The notes beneath the pieces are model-generated. The model had not been told where the DNA came from. It made no database searches and saw only the letters and a list, made by a program, of their open reading frames with translations. A program made the translations under genes and the position numbers. From assembly GCA_014382685.1 (NCBI GenBank), contig JACNJG010000079.1, positions 1-17,184 of the forward strand: DNA of 17,184 nt, written 5' to 3'. The DNA comes from Candidatus Cloacimonadota bacterium (GTDB lineage: Bacteria; Cloacimonadota; Cloacimonadia; JGIOTU-2). This document shows positions 14,270 through 17,184 of this stretch, piece after piece (the stretch's first letter is position 1; every line of letters starts with the position of its first letter).

Positions 14270-15156
14270 TTCAGAAATATAGAGAATACCTCGTTTCTCA
14301 AAATTATTCTAAACACACTCTTCGTGCATATCTTGGAGATATTGAGCAATTTTTTGAGTTCATTAAGAAGTTTTTTCCTGATGAGAACATTGATGTTGAA
14401 GTGATAAATAAATCCATGTTTCGGGATTTCCTTCAGCATCTCAGCGAGCAAAAGGACGGCAACAGAACCCTTGCCAGAAAGGTAATCTCTATCAAAGCAT
14501 TTTTTTCGTATTTGATACAGAATGATCTTACAAAACATAATCCTATCATAGAAATAAAAATCCCAAAATTTGAAAAATATGCTGCAACTTTTCTCACGGA
14601 AAAAGATATGCGTTTCGTACTGCAAATTCCTGACAAAGAAGATACGCTTGGGATTCGGAATATCGCCATTCTTGAGCTGCTTTACAGCACTGGAATTCGT
14701 ATTGGAGAGCTTGCAGGATTGATGATCAAGGACGTGGATTTCAAACAGAGCCAGATAAAAGTGCTTGGCAAACGCTCTAAAATGAGGATCATTCCAATGG
14801 GAAGTTATGCAATTGCTGCTTTGCAAAAATATCTGAAAATTCGTGGATCTTTTATTAAAGTAATCGATGTTCCTCAAGTTTTTGTGTCTAAAAATGGAAA
14901 CCCTCTTTCTGCTGACGAACTCAGATATATTGTGAATAAATATCTAAAAGTTATAGAGAAGTCAAAAAATTACAGTCCTCATACTCTGCGTCACACATTT
15001 GCGACCCACCTGCTCAATCATGGCGCCGACCTGCGTTCTGTGCAGGAACTTCTCGGTCATAGCAGCTTGACATCAACAGAAATATATACCCATACTTCCA
15101 TGCAAAAATTAAAAGAAGTCTATAAAACAGCGCACCCACATGGCGACAGAAAATAA
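14257..15156 (+). CDS. Tyrosine recombinase XerC/XerD type
   Basis: 299 residues, the typical Xer length. The N-terminal SAM-like DNA-binding domain (~1-95) includes Y-L-V-S-Q-N-Y-S-K-H-T-L-R-A-Y. The catalytic domain carries the full active set: R148 (S-T-G-I-R-I-G-E), K172 (L-G-K-R-S-K), H242-x-x-R245 with H246 (P-H-T-L-R-H-T-F-A-T-H), H268 (L-L-G-H-S-S) and nucleophile Y277 (T-E-I-Y-T-H). Xer proteins resolve chromosome dimers at dif during division. The ending (S-M-Q-K-L-K-E-V-Y-K-T-A-H-P) fits chromosomal Xer rather than a phage integrase. I cannot decide between XerC, XerD or a single XerH-like enzyme. The ATG lies inside the end of queC, has no own Shine-Dalgarno and is probably coupled to it. 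No dif-like site was recognised nearby. Confidence 0.92.
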   Translation: MEKLIQKYREYLVSQNYSKHTLRAYLGDIEQFFEFIKKFFPDENIDVEVINKSMFRDFLQHLSEQKDGNRTLARKVISIKAFFSYLIQNDLTKHNPIIEIKIPKFEKYAATFLTEKDMRFVLQIPDKEDTLGIRNIAILELLYSTGIRIGELAGLMIKDVDFKQSQIKVLGKRSKMRIIPMGSYAIAALQKYLKIRGSFIKVIDVPQVFVSKNGNPLSADELRYIVNKYLKVIEKSKNYSPHTLRHTFATHLLNHGADLRSVQELLGHSSLTSTEIYTHTSMQKLKEVYKTAHPHGDRK

Positions 15157-15204
15157 TCTGAAAATTGACAAAATAAAATAACAAAAAGCTAACTTGAAAG
15201 TACT

Positions 15205-15834
15205 ATGAACAAAAATATTATTATAGGAATCGCAGGCGGTACGGGCTCGGGAAAAACGACTCTCGCAGAGAGGATCATTGAAGAACTCAATGAACCGAAT
15301 ATATTCATTATCAAACAAGATGCTTATTATAAATCTTATTCAGCACTTAGTTTTGATGAGCGCAAAAACATCAACTTTGACCACCCCAATGCCTTTGACA
15401 CAGTTCTTCTTATGAAGCACCTGAAAAATCTAAAAAATGATGTCCCCATCGATTTACCTCAGTATGACTTCACAACACACTTGAGAAAAAAAGAAACTAT
15501 TCCCATCTCACCCCACAAAGTTATCATGCTTGAAGGAATTCTCATTTTTGAAAACAAAGAACTACGTGATCTGCTGGATATTAAAATTTTCGTTGATACC
15601 GATGCTGATGTCCGCATTCTTAGAAGGATCAAACGTGATATTCAAGAACGCGACCGCACCTTTGAATCCGTGTATAATCAATATATGAAGACTGTACGTC
15701 CTATGCATTTGGAATTCGTGGAACCATCAAAAAAATATGCTGATATTATCGTGCCCGAAGGCGGTATGAACATTATCGCGATCGACATGATCGTTTCAAA
15801 AATAAAACAAATTTTACAAGAAAGCGAGGAATAA
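15205..15834 (+). CDS. udk: Uridine kinase
   Basis: 209 residues, the normal size for bacterial uridine/cytidine kinase. It phosphorylates uridine and cytidine to UMP and CMP in pyrimidine salvage. The P-loop is G-G-T-G-S-G-K-T-T (11-19). Substrate-site motifs follow: Q-D-A-Y-Y-K (38-43), F-D-H-P-N-A-F-D (58-65), L-P-Q-Y-D-F, the L-E-G-I-L-I-F strand, and the arginine-rich lid R-R-I-K-R-D-I-Q-E-R-D-R-T. The ATG lies 49 bases after the recombinase gene, with only a weak GAAAG upstream. TTGACA at 15165-15170 hints at a separate promoter, but its -10 is poor. The stop TAA overlaps the next start as TAATG, so the downstream gene is likely in the same transcript. Confidence 0.95.
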   Translation: MNKNIIIGIAGGTGSGKTTLAERIIEELNEPNIFIIKQDAYYKSYSALSFDERKNINFDHPNAFDTVLLMKHLKNLKNDVPIDLPQYDFTTHLRKKETIPISPHKVIMLEGILIFENKELRDLLDIKIFVDTDADVRILRRIKRDIQERDRTFESVYNQYMKTVRPMHLEFVEPSKKYADIIVPEGGMNIIAIDMIVSKIKQILQESEE

Positions 15835-17184
15835 TGAAAAAAATTATCCTAACCTTAATTGGGTTTTTATTGGTAAGCACACTCGTATTTGCAGCAACAG
15901 ATATGACAGTGTACAACCAGAACTTTGCCACTGTGCGAAGTGAACTTTCAATTGTGTTGCAGAAGGGATTGAACCTGTATAGCTATGATGATATTCCGGC
16001 AGCGATACAGCCCACTTCGGTTCATCTTGAGCCGCTGAAATCTTCTGATAAAGTGGTCATCATACTTCAAAATTTCGAGTATGATCTGGCAAACACGGAA
16101 AAAATCCTTGAAAAATATCTCGATAAGAGCATCGATGTTGTCGTGAAAAGCGGCGAACTTTTCTCTGGTATTCTCAAATCTTTCGATTATAAAACCATTG
16201 TTATACAAAAAGCAGATAATGGTATTAACATGATCAGCACCGCAGAATTGCAGAATATTGCACTTGAGAAAATGCCCGAGAATTTCTTCACAAAACCTAC
16301 ATTGAATTGGGAATTATTTTCCAATAAATCCGGCGATACTCCATGCAAATTGAGCTACATTACCAACAATATTTCCTGGGATGCGCAGTATGTCGGCATT
16401 CTTGATAATAAAGACGAGAAATTGAACCTTTCATCTTGGATTTCTCTGAAGAATAATTCCGGAAAAGCATTCAAAGATGTAACACTTAAGCTCATGGCTG
16501 GTGATGTGCATTTGGCTCCGGATTATCCGACTATGACTAGAGAAATGGCTTACAAGGCAGATGCTCTTGGTGGATATGCAGCACCTCAGATCACAGAAAA
16601 GGAATTTTTTGAATATCATCTTTATACACTGGAAAATAAAACTGTGGATATTAATAATAACCAGCAGAAGCAGCTATCACTATTTGATCCGGCTGATGTA
16701 AATATCACTAAGATATATCGTTACAATACTAATTATGGAAATGATATTTCAGTGCTCATCAGCTTCAAGAATGATGAGAAATCCGGTCTTGGAATTCCGC
16801 TGCCGATGGGAAAGATACGCATCTTCAAAATTCAGGATAAAGATGCAGCAGAGTTTGTAGGCGAGGATCGGATCGAACACACTCCGAGAAATGAAGAAGT
16901 TGAGATAAAGATCGGCACTGCGTTTGATATTAAAGGTGAATGTATTCTTGCTGAGAGCAACCGCCCAAGCCAGAAATCACGTGAAGAAAAATACGAGTGT
17001 GAGATCCGCAATCAAAAGAAAGAACCGGTAACCATTGAAGTGACTCGCAGTCTCGGCACCAATTGGACGATCACGAAATCGGACATTGCCTATACAAAGA
17101 AAGATGCCTATACAATAGAATTTCTGGTAAAAATTCCTGCGGAGGATAAAGTAAATTTCAATTTTACGGTGTTGTATAAGTACT
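15834..17184 (+). CDS. Exported DUF4139-domain protein (C-terminus cut by window edge)
   Basis: 450 codons are open without a stop up to the right edge. The N-terminus is a signal peptide (M-K-K-I-I-L-T-L-I-G-F-L-L-V-S-T-L-V-F-A, cleavage likely after A20). The mature part starts T-D-M-T-V-Y-N-Q-N-F-A-T-V-R, a strand common to DUF4139 proteins. The middle includes L-S-Y-I-T-N-N-I-S-W-D-A-Q-Y and L-N-L-S-S-W-I-S-L-K-N-N-S-G-K-A-F-K-D-V-T-L-K-L-M-A-G, the most conserved DUF4139 block. The C-terminal part is beta-rich with I-P-L-P-M-G-K-I-R-I-F. DUF4139 proteins are envelope or secreted proteins of unknown function. GAGG sits five bases before the ATG, and the start overlaps the udk stop by one base. 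The missing C-terminus is probably short, since the visible part already has near-full domain length. Confidence 0.88.
   Translation, partial: MKKIILTLIGFLLVSTLVFAATDMTVYNQNFATVRSELSIVLQKGLNLYSYDDIPAAIQPTSVHLEPLKSSDKVVIILQNFEYDLANTEKILEKYLDKSIDVVVKSGELFSGILKSFDYKTIVIQKADNGINMISTAELQNIALEKMPENFFTKPTLNWELFSNKSGDTPCKLSYITNNISWDAQYVGILDNKDEKLNLSSWISLKNNSGKAFKDVTLKLMAGDVHLAPDYPTMTREMAYKADALGGYAAPQITEKEFFEYHLYTLENKTVDINNNQQKQLSLFDPADVNITKIYRYNTNYGNDISVLISFKNDEKSGLGIPLPMGKIRIFKIQDKDAAEFVGEDRIEHTPRNEEVEIKIGTAFDIKGECILAESNRPSQKSREEKYECEIRNQKKEPVTIEVTRSLGTNWTITKSDIAYTKKDAYTIEFLVKIPAEDKVNFNFTVLYKY

Noticed and set aside
14266..14877. 203-codon open frame on the minus strand inside the Xer gene, and similar long antisense frames (for example 10220-10621 and 10876-11328)
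   Set aside because: They lie opposite well-supported genes with complete motifs, lack ribosome-binding sites and have unlikely protein composition.
14257..15156. Phage or island integrase marking a mobile element
   Set aside because: Length, motif spacing and C-terminus are those of chromosomal Xer proteins, it is coupled to queC, and no attachment-site repeats or mobile genes surround it.
15165..15193. Separate promoter for udk from TTGACA
   Set aside because: The -35 is perfect, but the bases at -10 (GCTAAC at 17-bp spacing, TAACTT at 19) match poorly; mentioned in the gene entry only.

Overview
The window reads as AT-rich chromosomal DNA from a Gram-negative-type, probably anaerobic or environmental bacterium. 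The mix of core genes (tsaD with a YbbR-domain protein, DusB, QueC, a Xer recombinase, uridine kinase and a secreted DUF4139 protein) would suit a member of the FCB-like candidate phyla such as Cloacimonadota. That placement is a low-confidence impression, not a measurement. All genes from about 13.2 kb leftward are on the minus strand; those from 13.58 kb rightward are on the plus strand.

Left part (1 to about 7.7 kb, accessory, more AT-rich). Reading down the minus strand from 7.7 kb there is an OLD-family ATPase/TOPRIM nuclease (5791-7509). It is followed after 54 bp by a DUF2130 coiled-coil protein with a putative PD-(D/E)XK core (4456-5736). Next come an exported protein of unknown function (3118-4290) and a UPF0158-family protein (2597-3037). 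A compact restriction-modification operon lies last: an N4-cytosine/N6-adenine type methyltransferase (1101-2354), a PD-(D/E)XK restriction endonuclease (127-1104), and the first 43 codons of a second, beta-type methyltransferase that runs off the left edge. The three RM genes overlap by 4 bp each (GTGA, ATGA). This is a small defence island. A ~60-bp imperfect direct repeat (2353-2411 and 7651-7710) brackets the part between the RM operon and the upstream edge of the OLD gene.

Middle part (7.76-12.63 kb, minus strand, housekeeping). A tight operon dusB - TPR protein - YbbR-domain protein - tsaD - family 2 glycosyltransferase has overlaps or gaps of a few bases throughout. It joins tRNA modification (dihydrouridine, t6A) with envelope-type functions. 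Upstream is a small membrane-anchored unknown protein (12822-13166), flanked by two perfect copies of a 33-bp intergenic repeat.

Right part (13.58 kb to the end, plus strand). queC (queuosine precursor) overlaps a XerC/D-type tyrosine recombinase by 13 bp. Uridine kinase follows, then an exported DUF4139 protein truncated by the right edge and overlapping the udk stop by one base. The 416-bp divergent gap 13167-13582 has no gene; it holds one 33-bp repeat copy, a hairpin and a 10-bp-period tandem array.

The most interesting candidates are the OLD + DUF2130 pair as a possible two-nuclease defence unit, the mixed-class two-methyltransferase RM system, and the duplicated leader sequence on both sides of the island.
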